Shown: positions 52,041 through 60,273 of the stretch, in pieces | Layout: every line of letters begins with the position of its first letter | Position numbering within the stretch: the stretch's first letter is position 1 | Source of the DNA: Actinoplanes sp. SE50/110 | GTDB taxonomy: Bacteria > Actinomycetota > Actinomycetes > Mycobacteriales > Micromonosporaceae | Length of the DNA: 64,000 nucleotides | NCBI RefSeq assembly: GCF_900119315.1 | Contig: NZ_LT827010.1 | Span: forward strand, 6,295,001-6,359,000 | Direction: 5' to 3' | Translations under genes and position numbers: made by a program | The notes under the pieces: generated by a model | Databases searched by the model: none | Seen by the model: only the letters and a program-made list of their open reading frames with translations | What the model was told of the DNA's origin: nothing

Positions 52041-52345
52041 CCGATCAGGCCCAGCCGATCGAGCACATTGAGGACATCCCTCCAGAACTACGCGGTCTGT
52101 TCCTCGAACACTTGAAGGCGGCTCGGCACGTGCAGGAAGAGGAGATCAAGGCCCTGCACGCCAAGCTTCGTGAGGCTACTCGCCGCGGGTACGACTTGGC
52201 CCTAACCACCCTCAAAGACGAAAGCCTGTACATGCAGTGGTGGAACTCGTCGCACTGCAGCCCAGACGGCCCGGCCCGTGAGCACTACCTGCGCTACCTG
52301 ACCGACACTGCGCCCGGCGGTGTTTTCTGGGAGGTGGCCCGATGA
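52037..52345 (+). CDS. Coiled-coil early protein (102 residues)
   Basis: ELRGLFLEHLKAARHVQEEE with IKALHAKLREATRRGYDLAL forms a long charged helix. Unassigned; coupled. Confidence 0.55.
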   Translation: MTDQAQPIEHIEDIPPELRGLFLEHLKAARHVQEEEIKALHAKLREATRRGYDLALTTLKDESLYMQWWNSSHCSPDGPAREHYLRYLTDTAPGGVFWEVAR

Positions 52346-52440
52346 TCACGTGGATCGACACTCTTACCGACCGGCTGTGGGCCAACAAGCCCGATGCCGA
52401 ATTCCGAGACCTGTTCACACCGGTGACGGTGACTGCATGA
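52342..52440 (+). CDS. Very small coupled early protein (32 residues)
   Basis: ATG overlaps the previous TGA and its own TGA overlaps the next ATG. MITWIDTLTDRLWANKPDAE, then FRDLFTPVTVTA. The double overlap is the only support for this small gene. Confidence 0.5.
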   Translation: MITWIDTLTDRLWANKPDAEFRDLFTPVTVTA

Positions 52441-52739
52441 CCATCTTCCCCGACTGGCGTGCAATCGGCGCTGTCATGCACTGGGCCAGAACCGTCGGAG
52501 CCGACGTCAAGGTCACCAAATACCGGCAGTACAGCCCTGCATACATCTGCCACCAGTGGACCCTGCCGACCGGGGCGCGTATCACCGTCGGCTCGTACGC
52601 AGGTAGTACCAACCCGGACATGACCGTCGTCAACGGCGCCGCCCGCTACGACGGCGAACCGACGTCCGCAGCCGATGCCCTCAACACTCTCGGCGTTCTC
52701 GGTGTCATTCCGGCCGCGCTGATGGAGCTAGCCCAGTGA
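52437..52739 (+). CDS. Unknown early protein (100 residues)
   Basis: MTIFPDWRAIGAVMHWARTV, then a strand-rich middle (ICHQWTLPTGARITVGSYAG). Unassigned; coupled. Confidence 0.55.
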   Translation: MTIFPDWRAIGAVMHWARTVGADVKVTKYRQYSPAYICHQWTLPTGARITVGSYAGSTNPDMTVVNGAARYDGEPTSAADALNTLGVLGVIPAALMELAQ

Positions 52740-52951
52740 CCGCGCCCGCCGCGGCCCGGCCGCTCACCCCACGCCAACAAGAAACGCTGCGCTACATCGC
52801 CGCCGGCCACACCAACACCGACACGGCAAAGCTGATGGGTGTCGGCATCACCACGATCAAAGCCAACATCAAGGCGATCCTCGCACGGCTCGGCGCCCGC
52901 AACGCCGCCAACGCCGTCTACCTAGCGTTCAAGACGGGGGAACTGACATGA
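52736..52951 (+). CDS. LuxR-type HTH protein (71 residues)
   Basis: The whole protein is a LuxR/GerE helix-turn-helix: LTPRQQETLRYIAAGHTNTD, TAKLMGVGITTIKANIKAIL and ARLGARNAANAV. It has no receiver domain. Probable DNA-binding regulator of the element. GTG start, coupled. Confidence 0.85.
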   Translation: MTAPAAARPLTPRQQETLRYIAAGHTNTDTAKLMGVGITTIKANIKAILARLGARNAANAVYLAFKTGELT

Positions 52952-53184
52952 CGATCCCCGGATACCTCGACAAACACGAAGGCCGCTGGCGGCTCATCTG
53001 GCGCGACGACGACGGTACCCTTCGCCAGTTCACCGCCCACAACATCGACGTCGTCACGGCGTACGCCACCAAGCACGGCATCCGCGTGACAACACCGCGG
53101 CCCATCCTGACCCTGCAGCCACACGCCGACGAGCCCGACCGGATCATGCCGGACGGGCCACTGAACATGAGGTTCAGCGGGTGA
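52948..53184 (+). CDS. Small early protein (78 residues)
   Basis: YLDKHEGRWRLIWRDDDGTL then QFTAHNIDVVTAYATKHGIR: strand-rich beginning. Unassigned; coupled. Confidence 0.55.
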   Translation: MTIPGYLDKHEGRWRLIWRDDDGTLRQFTAHNIDVVTAYATKHGIRVTTPRPILTLQPHADEPDRIMPDGPLNMRFSG

Positions 53185-53555
53185 GCGGCATCAACATCGA
53201 CAACCTGCCGCCCACCCAGCAGCTCATCCTGGATGTACTTGCCGCCCGCTACCGGCTCGGCGAGCAGGTGTGGCCGCTCCACACCACCGTGCAGAAGCCG
53301 CTGCGCGAGCTCGCCGATCGCGGCCTCGTCACACTCCTCAACGGCATCGTCGAGAAAAGCATCCGGGCACGGCTTACCGACGCCGGCCAGGCGCTCACCC
53401 TCCACGAGCAGTACCAGCCGCCGAATGGCGGGATCGGAAGGTATCGGCAAGCACTCGAAGACATCCGCGCGTTCGCCGTGGCCCGGTCGGAGCGGCCCGG
53501 CATGGACGGCATTGCGGAACTCGCGGGACAGGCCCTCAAAGTGGGACCGCGGTGA
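53181..53555 (+). CDS. Winged-helix-like early protein (124 residues)
   Basis: PTQQLILDVLAARYRLGEQV and TTVQKPLRELADRGLVTLLN look like a winged helix, with ARLTDAGQALTLHEQYQPP after it. Probable DNA-binding protein. GTG start. Confidence 0.55.
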   Translation: MSGINIDNLPPTQQLILDVLAARYRLGEQVWPLHTTVQKPLRELADRGLVTLLNGIVEKSIRARLTDAGQALTLHEQYQPPNGGIGRYRQALEDIRAFAVARSERPGMDGIAELAGQALKVGPR

Positions 53556-53953
53556 TGGAACCGACCGACGAGCTGATCGCCGCTGCCAAACGGCGCATGG
53601 ACATCAACGGCGCTACCCCGATCGACGCGTGGCTGGAAGCCGTCATCAACGACATCCTTGCCATCATCAAACGCGACTACCGACTGATCCCCAAACCCGG
53701 CGCCGCAAGACCACGCCGAATCTCCCGGGTGGAACACGACCATGCCGCTCTCAAGTGGGCGCGCAAGCAGGCCGGATGGAAACAAGCTGACCTGGCGAAA
53801 GCTGTCGGAATCTCGGCGTCGCTGCTATGCGAAGCCGAGAAGGGTACTCGGGGCTTGTCGCGCAAGGTGCTCACCGACATCGCCGCGACGCTCAGGTGCC
53901 CGGTCTCGGTGTTCGACCGGAAGGAGACGCCATGGATGCACGGGCAGCAGTAG
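53555..53953 (+). CDS. XRE-type regulator (132 residues)
   Basis: The C-terminal half is an HTH: LKWARKQAGWKQADLAKAVG, ISASLLCEAEKGTRGLSRKV. The N-terminal half is helical and unassigned. The ATG overlaps the previous stop by one base. Confidence 0.7.
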   Translation: MEPTDELIAAAKRRMDINGATPIDAWLEAVINDILAIIKRDYRLIPKPGAARPRRISRVEHDHAALKWARKQAGWKQADLAKAVGISASLLCEAEKGTRGLSRKVLTDIAATLRCPVSVFDRKETPWMHGQQ

Positions 53954-54195
53954 GCGACTTCCCGTACGTCTGGGCGTGGTCGACGCGCACCTTCGAGTAC
54001 CCGGGTGTTCGCGTGCGGGTGCCGTGGTTCGGTGACGGCGTGGACCGGGCCAGCCAGCCCTGTCGAGTGCTGGTGCGTGGCGGCATGAACAGTGCGCTGA
54101 TCGAGTTCGCGGACGGCTACCGGGTGTTGACGTCGCGAGGTGGGATCAGGCGGGCAAAGAGCACATCATCCGAGCCAGCTACACGTCTTTCGTGA
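53932..54195 (+). CDS. Unknown early protein (87 residues)
   Basis: AAGGAG precedes the ATG at 53932; it overlaps the XRE gene by 22 bases. Strand-rich: GVRVRVPWFGDGVDRASQPC and FADGYRVLTSRGGIR. Unassigned. Confidence 0.55.
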   Translation: MDARAAVGDFPYVWAWSTRTFEYPGVRVRVPWFGDGVDRASQPCRVLVRGGMNSALIEFADGYRVLTSRGGIRRAKSTSSEPATRLS

Positions 54196-54412
54196 TTCCG
54201 TTCTAATAGTTCAACAAGGCGACATAGATACCCTCACCTAATTGATCATTGTCGGGCTGGAATCGCACAAAGGAGGCGGGCCGAAACGTGGAATCGAACG
54301 CCGGTTCGACTAAGATAAAAAGACGCGCGGCCAACAGTGTCCTACCACCGATGACCGCGCTAACCCGCTCCTCACGCTTCTGTTCTCAGACAACGGAAGG
54401 GAGGTTCAGGCT
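54196..54412. other. AT-richer gap between early-gene blocks
   Basis: No gene. It holds TCGAAC-GCCG-GTTCGA (54296-54311), a short perfect hairpin, and a stretch of lower GC. Its position between a string of tiny genes and the replication block makes it a plausible promoter region, but no clear promoter consensus can be assigned. Confidence 0.4.
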
Positions 54413-54502
54413 GTGTTGAAGCCTAGAACCCCATCGTACGTCACGCACCACACACACGCAGCCGCCGCTGTCACCATCCAGACCGTGGCGGTGATTGCCT
54501 GA
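54413..54502 (+). CDS. Very small coupled early protein (29 residues)
   Basis: GGGAGG ribosome site, GTG start at 54413, and a TGA that overlaps the next ATG. VLKPRTPSYVTHHTHAAAAV with TIQTVAVIA. It may serve as a translational leader for the GIY-YIG gene. Confidence 0.4.
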   Translation: MLKPRTPSYVTHHTHAAAAVTIQTVAVIA

Positions 54503-55287
54503 TGGCACGCATCTCCGTCGGCCGCGCCGAGCTCGAAAACCGGCCCCACATCCTCTACCGGTTCTACGACCGCACCGGCGTCCTGCTCTACGTCGGCATC
54601 ACCGTCGACTTCGCCGACCGCATGGCAACCCACGCCAAAGAAAAAGACTGGTGGGTACGTGTCGACCGCAGCGCCACCCAGGTCGACTACTACGACAGCC
54701 GGCGCGCAGCCCTAGACGCCGAGCGGGAAGCGATCAAAGCAGAGAAGCCGCTGGAAAATGACCAGCACAACGTCTTCATGGAAGCTTCTGCCGCAACACT
54801 AGGCAGCCAGTCACCCTGTGGAGATAGATGCACGACCGCTTGTCGTAGCCATCATGAAGATAAGTGGTGGCAAGGGCGCGATGATCTTGCCGTTATGGTC
54901 ATCGACGAGGTACGAGGAGTCCTGGGCGAAGACCAGCGCCTTCTTGATGCGGCGAAGTTCGCCGCAGCGCATCTGGAACTTCCGGTGCCGGAGCGGACTT
55001 ATCCAGACGACAACGCTGTGGTCCTCACTGCGCTTTCACTTGTCGAGCGGGTTGCTGATGACACTGCCCGGCTTCGCTTGATTGCCCGGTACGTCTTCGA
55101 TGCAGTACCTGCCGGCATGCTGGCAGCCGCAACCGAAGCGGCGGAGCGCGACTGGTCCTGCGCGGGAGAACCAGAGGCGCCCTGGGAAGACAAAATGGTC
55201 GACGTACTTCGACACCTGAGCTACCTACTCGCCAAATCTTTCAATCAGCCACGGCCGGGCCGTAGCCGGAAGCAGGTACAGGTCTAA
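54502..55287 (+). CDS. GIY-YIG nuclease-domain protein with long C-terminus
   Basis: 261 residues. ILYRFYDRTGVLLYVGITVD, R-MATHAKEKDWW and AEREAIKAEKPLENDQHN form a GIY-YIG fold in the first 90 residues, close in pattern to the 48664 and 35380 proteins. The remaining 170 residues are a helical domain (VMVIDEVRGVLGEDQRLLDA). The gene sits directly before the replication initiator and overlaps it by one base. Confidence 0.75.
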   Translation: MARISVGRAELENRPHILYRFYDRTGVLLYVGITVDFADRMATHAKEKDWWVRVDRSATQVDYYDSRRAALDAEREAIKAEKPLENDQHNVFMEASAATLGSQSPCGDRCTTACRSHHEDKWWQGRDDLAVMVIDEVRGVLGEDQRLLDAAKFAAAHLELPVPERTYPDDNAVVLTALSLVERVADDTARLRLIARYVFDAVPAGMLAAATEAAERDWSCAGEPEAPWEDKMVDVLRHLSYLLAKSFNQPRPGRSRKQVQV

Positions 55288-56222
55288 TGCCACGCATCCG
55301 AACGGTCAAGCCGGATTTTTGGAAGTCTGAGAGCATTGCCGTTCTCCCATTTCGGGCACGTCTGTTTTTTATCGGACTGTGGACCTACGTTGACGACAAC
55401 GGCGTTGGACTCGACAACTTTAAGTTGATCGCCGCCGAACTTTTCGGCCTTGAGGAGGATCCTCGCGAGGCCCGTAACAACGTTCGCGAGGATCTCGCGA
55501 GGCTTCACGCAGCCGGTCGGATAGTTCGTTACACCGTCAACGGCAAGCGTTACCTGGCCGTTGTCAACTGGAACGAGCATCAAAAGATCGACAGGCCAGG
55601 CAAGGCGCGCTACCCCGGACCCGAGGATCCCGGCGCACAGCATCTGAGCAGCGAAAACGCTGGGCAGGCTGACGAGCCGGAGACAGCATTCGCGACACCC
55701 TCGCGAGAGCCTCGCGAAACACTCGCGCCCGGAATAGGGAAGAAGGAACAGGGAAAAGAGGAACAGGGAGAACTACTACCCCCACCGCCTCCGCCGGTGA
55801 GGACACCGGCGCCCGGCGCCGACGATGACCCCAACTGGTGCAAGTTTTGGGACGCCTACCCGCTCAAGGTGTCAAAGAAGGAAGCACGCACCCGTTACGC
55901 CGCAGCCGTCCAAAAGGGCGCCAAGCCGGAGGACATCATCGCCGGCGCCGAGTCCTATCGAGACCGCGTCCGACGTGAAGGCATCCCCAGGGACAAAACC
56001 AAGCATCCCGACGGGTGGCTTTCCGGTGAACGATGGAACGACGAGATGGACATGGGGGACGCCCAGCCGAGGAACGCAGCTGCCCACGACCTTCAAGGCC
56101 GCGGAAGCTCCGAACTTGCTCGTCGCGCCCCCATTCCGCGCTCCCCCGCAGATCAGCGGGTTGCCGACAACCAAGACCTGTATCAGAGGTACCGCAAGCT
56201 TGAGGAGGCTCAGCATGGATAA
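55287..56222 (+). CDS. Phage-type replication initiator
   Basis: 311 residues. The N-terminus (PRIRTVKPDFWKSESIAVLP, then RARLFFIGLWTYVDDNGVG) is the winged-helix domain of phage replisome organisers, with ILK-type strands and YLAVVNWNEHQKIDRP. After a Pro/Glu linker the C-terminal part (FWDAYPLKVSKKEARTRYAA) is typical of the same family. Two clusters of TCGCGA repeats lie inside the gene (see the iteron entry). It precedes a putative loader gene and DnaB. Confidence 0.8.
   Translation: MPRIRTVKPDFWKSESIAVLPFRARLFFIGLWTYVDDNGVGLDNFKLIAAELFGLEEDPREARNNVREDLARLHAAGRIVRYTVNGKRYLAVVNWNEHQKIDRPGKARYPGPEDPGAQHLSSENAGQADEPETAFATPSREPRETLAPGIGKKEQGKEEQGELLPPPPPPVRTPAPGADDDPNWCKFWDAYPLKVSKKEARTRYAAAVQKGAKPEDIIAGAESYRDRVRREGIPRDKTKHPDGWLSGERWNDEMDMGDAQPRNAAAHDLQGRGSSELARRAPIPRSPADQRVADNQDLYQRYRKLEEAQHG
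55462..55728 (+). repeat. 11-bp-periodic TCGCGA iterons, candidate replication origin
   Basis: TCGCGA lies at 55463, 55484, 55495 and again at 55690, 55701, 55712, with TCGCGC at 55723. Within clusters the period is 11 bases, which is not a multiple of three, so codon constraint does not explain it. A purine-rich, AT-richer stretch with the repeat GGAACAGGGA (about 55731-55780) follows at once. This resembles the lambda origin inside gene O: iterons beside an asymmetric purine-rich unwinding region. Confidence 0.65.
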
Positions 56223-56661
56223 GGCCGAGGTGGTGCTGCTGCTGACCCTGGCAGCCACCTTCGACTACCGGCGCATCGGTGAGGCCGACGTCGAAGCCTG
56301 GTACCTGGCGCTCGACGACATCGACTTGGACGACGCGAAAGCCGCGGTGGTACGGCATTACCGGGATCAGACCGACCGGTTGATGCCCGCGCACGTCCGG
56401 GCCGGCGTGAAGGCGATCCGTGCGGAGCGGCGCCGTTTGGAGCCGTCGGAGGCGCTGCAGTTGCCGTCGAAGTTTGAGGACGACATGAACCGGCAGGTGC
56501 GTATGCAGGCCGGCGGGGCGCATGTGCGGGAGGTGCTGGCGGCGGTCGGCCATCACCTCGAAGCGCAGTCACCGCCTTCGGTATCGGCCATGGACCAGTT
56601 GAGGGCGCTCACTGCGGGCCCTAACTGGGACGCTGACGCCTCGGAGGTGTCCGGTGAGTGA
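56215..56661 (+). CDS. Probable helicase loader or replication accessory protein
   Basis: 148 residues after GAGGAG. MDKAEVVLLLTLAATFDYRR with AWYLALDDIDLDDAKAAVVR and HYRDQTDRLMPAHVRAGVKA is the pattern of small phage replication proteins that sit between initiator and DnaB. Function inferred from position. Confidence 0.65.
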   Translation: MDKAEVVLLLTLAATFDYRRIGEADVEAWYLALDDIDLDDAKAAVVRHYRDQTDRLMPAHVRAGVKAIRAERRRLEPSEALQLPSKFEDDMNRQVRMQAGGAHVREVLAAVGHHLEAQSPPSVSAMDQLRALTAGPNWDADASEVSGE

Positions 56662-56896
56662 CAGGGTGCCCCCACACGACGTTGAGGCGGAGCAGGCCGT
56701 TCTGGGCGGCATGCTGCTGTCGGCTGCGGCAGTCGACGAAGTCACCGAGATCATCACCGGTACTGACTTCTACCGGCCGGTTCATCGCACCGTGTTCGAG
56801 ACGATCCTGACGCTGCACGGTAAAGGGGAACCGGCTGACGCGCTCACCGTGGCCGCCGCCCTAGCTGTACTGACCACGGACGTTGGTGACGGGGAG

Positions 56897-57973
56897 ATCT
56901 TGAAATAGGTGAGGGCCTTCGGGTTCGGTGTGGATTGCGACGTCCTACCCCGAACCTGCGGAGGCCCTCATGCCCCACCGTAATGCACCCTTGTCCGAGA
57001 CCGGCAGGCTGCGCCTGGCGCGCTGCGTGGTCGATGACCGATGGCCGCTACGGCGAGCCGCCGAACGTTTCCAGGTCAGCACGACCACAGCGAAACGGTG
57101 GGCCGACCGCTACCGCACCGACGGGCCGGCGGGTATGACCGACCGTTCCTCGCGACCACACCACAGCCCGTCACAGACTCCGACCCGCACTGAGCGGCGA
57201 ATCATCAAGGTCCGCATCCTGCGCCGTTGGGGACCCGCCCGGATCGCCTACTTCCTGAGCCTGAACCCGGCCACCGTGCACCGGGTCCTGACCCGCTACC
57301 GGCTCGCCAGGCTCACCCACCTGGACCGGGCCACCAGCCGGCCGATCCGCCGCTACGAACACGACACACCAGGCGATCTGGTCCATGTCGACATCAAGAA
57401 ACTCGGCAACATCCCCGACGGCGGCGGCCACCGCGTCCACGGCCGGGCCGACGGCAACCGCCACAGCTCGGCCCACCGGGACCCGGCCCGTCCCCGCACC
57501 CACCACGGCCGGCCCAACCTCGGCTACCACTACCTGCACAACGCTGTTGACGACCACTCCCGGCTGGCCTACACCGAAATCCTGCCCGACGAGACCCGCG
57601 AGACAGCCACAGCCTTCTGGCAACGCGCCCACGCCTGGTTCACCAGCCGGGGCATCACCGTCAAACGGGTACTGACCGACAACGGCTCCTGCTACCGCTC
57701 CCACCTATGGCATGACGCACTCGCCGCCGCCGGCATCACCCACAAACGCACCCGCCCCTACCGGCCCCAGACCAACGGAAAAGTCGAACGCTTCAACCGC
57801 ACCATGCTCGACGAATGGGCCTACGCCCGGGCCTACCGCACCGAAACCGAACGCCGCGAAGCCCTGCCCGCCTGGCTACACACCTACAATCACCACCGCG
57901 GACACACCGCACTCAACGGCCTACCACCCGCCAGCCGCGTCCCCAACCTCTCGGGTCAGTACACCTAGCCGAG
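56897..57973 (+). mobile_element. IS481-like insertion inside dnaB
   Basis: The inserted block separates the two dnaB parts. GAG occurs at both junctions (56894-56896 and 57971-57973), a possible 3-bp target duplication. Short inverted ends TAGGTG (56906-56911) and CACCTA (57962-57967) are visible. It carries one transposase gene on the same strand as dnaB. Confidence 0.8.
56970..57968 (+). CDS. IS481-family transposase
   Basis: 332 residues from the ATG at 56970, which follows a ribosome-site-like GGAGG. N-terminal HTH (LRRAAERFQVSTTTAKRWAD) and a second HTH (PARIAYFLSLNPATVHRVLT), then an integrase core with DLVHVDIKKLGNIPDGGG, AVDDHSRLAYTEILPDE, RVLTDNGSCYRSHLW and QTNGKVERFNRTMLDEW (DDE). 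It appears complete. Confidence 0.92.
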   Translation: MPHRNAPLSETGRLRLARCVVDDRWPLRRAAERFQVSTTTAKRWADRYRTDGPAGMTDRSSRPHHSPSQTPTRTERRIIKVRILRRWGPARIAYFLSLNPATVHRVLTRYRLARLTHLDRATSRPIRRYEHDTPGDLVHVDIKKLGNIPDGGGHRVHGRADGNRHSSAHRDPARPRTHHGRPNLGYHYLHNAVDDHSRLAYTEILPDETRETATAFWQRAHAWFTSRGITVKRVLTDNGSCYRSHLWHDALAAAGITHKRTRPYRPQTNGKVERFNRTMLDEWAYARAYRTETERREALPAWLHTYNHHRGHTALNGLPPASRVPNLSGQYT

Positions 57974-59086
57974 TCCAATGACCTGGTCCGGCTCGGCGGG
58001 GTCCCGTACCTGCACACCTGCATCGAAGCCGTGCCGACGGCGGCGAATGCCGGCTACTACGCGCGGATCGTGCAGCGGCGGGCCGTGTCACGGCGCTTGG
58101 TCGAAGCCGGGATACGGATCGCACAGCTCGGCTACGGCTCGGCCAACGGTGACGGCCTCGAACTTGGCGCCGTTGTTGATCTGGCGCAGCAGGCCGTCTA
58201 CGACATCACCATTGACCGCGGCGCCGGAGAGACGGCACAGGTCGGTGACGTGTTCCAGCCGGTCATGGATGACATCGAGTCGGCGGGCAGCCGCGACGGG
58301 TCGATGCTGGGAGTCCCGACCGGGTTCAAAGACCTCGACCGGCTACTGAACGGACTGCAACCAGGCCAGGTCATCATCGTGGCCGGCCGACCAGGGCTCG
58401 GTAAATCCACGGTCGGCCTCGACATTGCCCGGCATGCTGCGATCCGGGCAGGGATGCCGTCCGGGTTTTTCACCTTGGAGATGTCGAAGGTGGAGATGGT
58501 GACCCGGCTACTGTCGGCCGAAGCGCGGGTGCCCCTGCACGTGCTGCGGTCCGGGCAGTTGTCCGACGATGACTGGGCGCGGATGGCTCGCTGCATGGGT
58601 CAGATCGCCGACGCACCGATTTTTGTGGATGACACGCCGAGCATGGGCATGTCGGAGATCCGGTCGAAGGCGCGCAGCTTGAAGAAGAAGCACAACCTGC
58701 GGCTACTGGTGATCGACTACCTGCAGTTGATGTCGTCGCCGAAGAAGACGGAAAGCCGGCAGCAGGAAGTTTCTGAGCTGTCCCGCGGCCTGAAGCTGCT
58801 GAGCAAGGAGATCGGCTGCCCGATCATCGTGATCTCTCAGCTGAACCGCGGCCCGGAGCAGCGGCAGGACAAACGCCCCCAACTGTCCGACCTGCGCGAG
58901 TCCGGGTCGATCGAGCAGGACGCCGATGTGGTGATCCTGCTGCACCGCGACGACTACTACGACAAAGAGTCCGCGCGGGCCGGCGAGGCGGATTTCATCG
59001 TGGCCAAGCATCGGAACGGGCCGACAGACACGATCACCGTGGCGGCGCAACTACACCTGTCCCGGTTCGTGGACATGGCCCTTTAA

Positions 59087-59690
59087 GGCGGTGGTGGGCA
59101 GCTGAACGAGCAGCGGCACCGCGCACCGCGTCCGGACGATCCAGCGGGCGGGGAAGTGGCGTGACGACATGTCTCTCGGCCCGGAGCCGCCACCCGCTCA
59201 GCTGCTGCTGTAGGCGGCCGATCGTTGATGCTGGCGGGACGCCCAAGCCGGCGGAAGCCATGGATCTCTGGATGTCATATCCACCCACCGGCCGGGCGCC
59301 ACCGCGCTTGCACCATCGGAACCACAGGCCTCAAGGCCGCCTGCCCTCTTACCGAGGTCGGTCGGCGATCTTCTCCCCAACCAGTCGCTGATGAACCGCA
59401 GATGCCCGGCCGCCCCATACCCGTCCTGATCTCCGAGCGCGGACTTGACGCCGAGAACACTGTCGCGGAGGTCGCCGAGTTCGGCGGCAACAGCCAGCGT
59501 TGCCATCGCTGACGCCTGCTGCGCCAGCACCGCCGCATCACCGACGTTGCTGCACTTGTTCGCACTGTCGATCAGTTCGAGAGCGTCCTGCCGAATCTTT
59601 TCCGCTTCACGAAGCCGCATACCCCATCCTCAACCAGGCATCGATCACTGCGCATCTTCGGTCATCATGTCGACGAAGACCTATCGCACG
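59087..59690. other. End of the phage-type module and a boundary region
   Basis: After dnaB the coupled-gene style stops. Small open stretches such as MSLGPEPPPAQLLL with its stop near 59210 look like truncated starts of a following phage gene. Only one minus-strand frame (59198-59620) is gene-like here. The junction between element and flanking DNA is somewhere in this stretch. Confidence 0.4.
59198..59620 (-). CDS. Unknown protein, possibly truncated
   Basis: 140 residues. The first 90 are convincing and helical (REAEKIRQDALELIDSANKC, VAAELGDLRDSVLGVKSALG), while the last 50 look like non-coding read-through, so the gene was probably cut and fused. Nothing recognised. Confidence 0.45.
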   Translation of the reverse strand: MRLREAEKIRQDALELIDSANKCSNVGDAAVLAQQASAMATLAVAAELGDLRDSVLGVKSALGDQDGYGAAGHLRFISDWLGRRSPTDLGKRAGGLEACGSDGASAVAPGRWVDMTSRDPWLPPAWASRQHQRSAAYSSS

Positions 59691-59691
59691 C

Positions 59692-59952
59692 CGCAAGACG
59701 TTCACCGACGGCGCCTGGTTCGTCGGGGCGACCTTCACCGGCTTCGCGTGGTTCGATGAGGCGACGTTCACCGGTGATGCCGAGCTCGGCAAAGCGATCT
59801 TGGAACCCGGCAGCAGCCTGTCCCTGGCCGGCGCGCGAGTGATGCGGCGCGCAAACCGGAAGGACACCTGGCCATCTGGCTGGCGCATCCAAGACGACCC
59901 CAGTAGCAATTGTGACCTTCTGGTGCCGGAGGGACCGGCTGCGGCCGCTTGA
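59692..59952 (+). pseudogene. Truncated pentapeptide-repeat protein
   Basis: FTDGAWFVGATFTGFAWFDE with ATFTGDAELGKAILEPG shows three or four A(D/N)LXX-like pentapeptide turns, then a C-terminal tail to the stop at 59952. No N-terminus or start is present, and the repeat begins abruptly at about 59692, so the gene was cut there. Confidence 0.6.
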
Positions 59953-60273
59953 GCGACTTCCATGATTCGCCGTTCCACTTCTAAGGAAGTGGAACGGACA
60001 AAGCCCTTGAGGAGCATTGCAACGAGAACTGGCGCTAGCGGTGATCTTGGAGCGGGTAAGGACGTGCCTATCAGGCGCTGCGTGATCCGGACGTCGGCGA
60101 GGTCGAGTGATCACCCGACGCGTCGCGTCGGCCTGCCAACCTGGGCAGCTGTGAGCCCGACTGGTTTTCGGTCCGGCTACGCGGTCTGTGCGTCACACAA
60201 CTGCTGCTCGCCGCTGGTGATTCGTCGTCGGCCGGCACGGTCAGGGCCCAGGGTGGCGCCTTGTGCCTGGCAG
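59953..60273. other. Intergenic region, nothing recognised
   Basis: About 320 bases between the pentapeptide fragment and the sensory cluster. No gene-like frame. It contains a short inverted repeat CCACTTC/GAAGTGG (about 59977-59993) and no clear RNA gene. Confidence 0.4.

Larger units (their letters stand above)
56654..59086 (+). pseudogene. dnaB: DnaB replicative helicase, interrupted by an IS element
   Basis: The N-terminal domain (PPHDVEAEQAVLGGMLLSAA) runs to 56896. The rest resumes at 57974 (NDLVRLGGVPYLHTCIEAVP) with Walker A AGRPGLGKST, IDYLQLMSS and later motifs to 59086. Joining 56896 to 57974 restores one open frame of 451 residues, a normal DnaB length, so the interruption is exact. 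The second part could be made as an N-terminally truncated helicase, but an intact enzyme cannot be made from this locus. Confidence 0.88.

Noticed and set aside
54285..54380. tRNA-like pattern on the minus strand (a T-loop-like TTCGATTC and a D-loop-like GGTGGTAGGA)
   Set aside because: No cloverleaf can be drawn: the T-stem pairs only 3 of 5, the acceptor ends do not match, and no anticodon stem forms. It may be a coincidence or a badly decayed tRNA.
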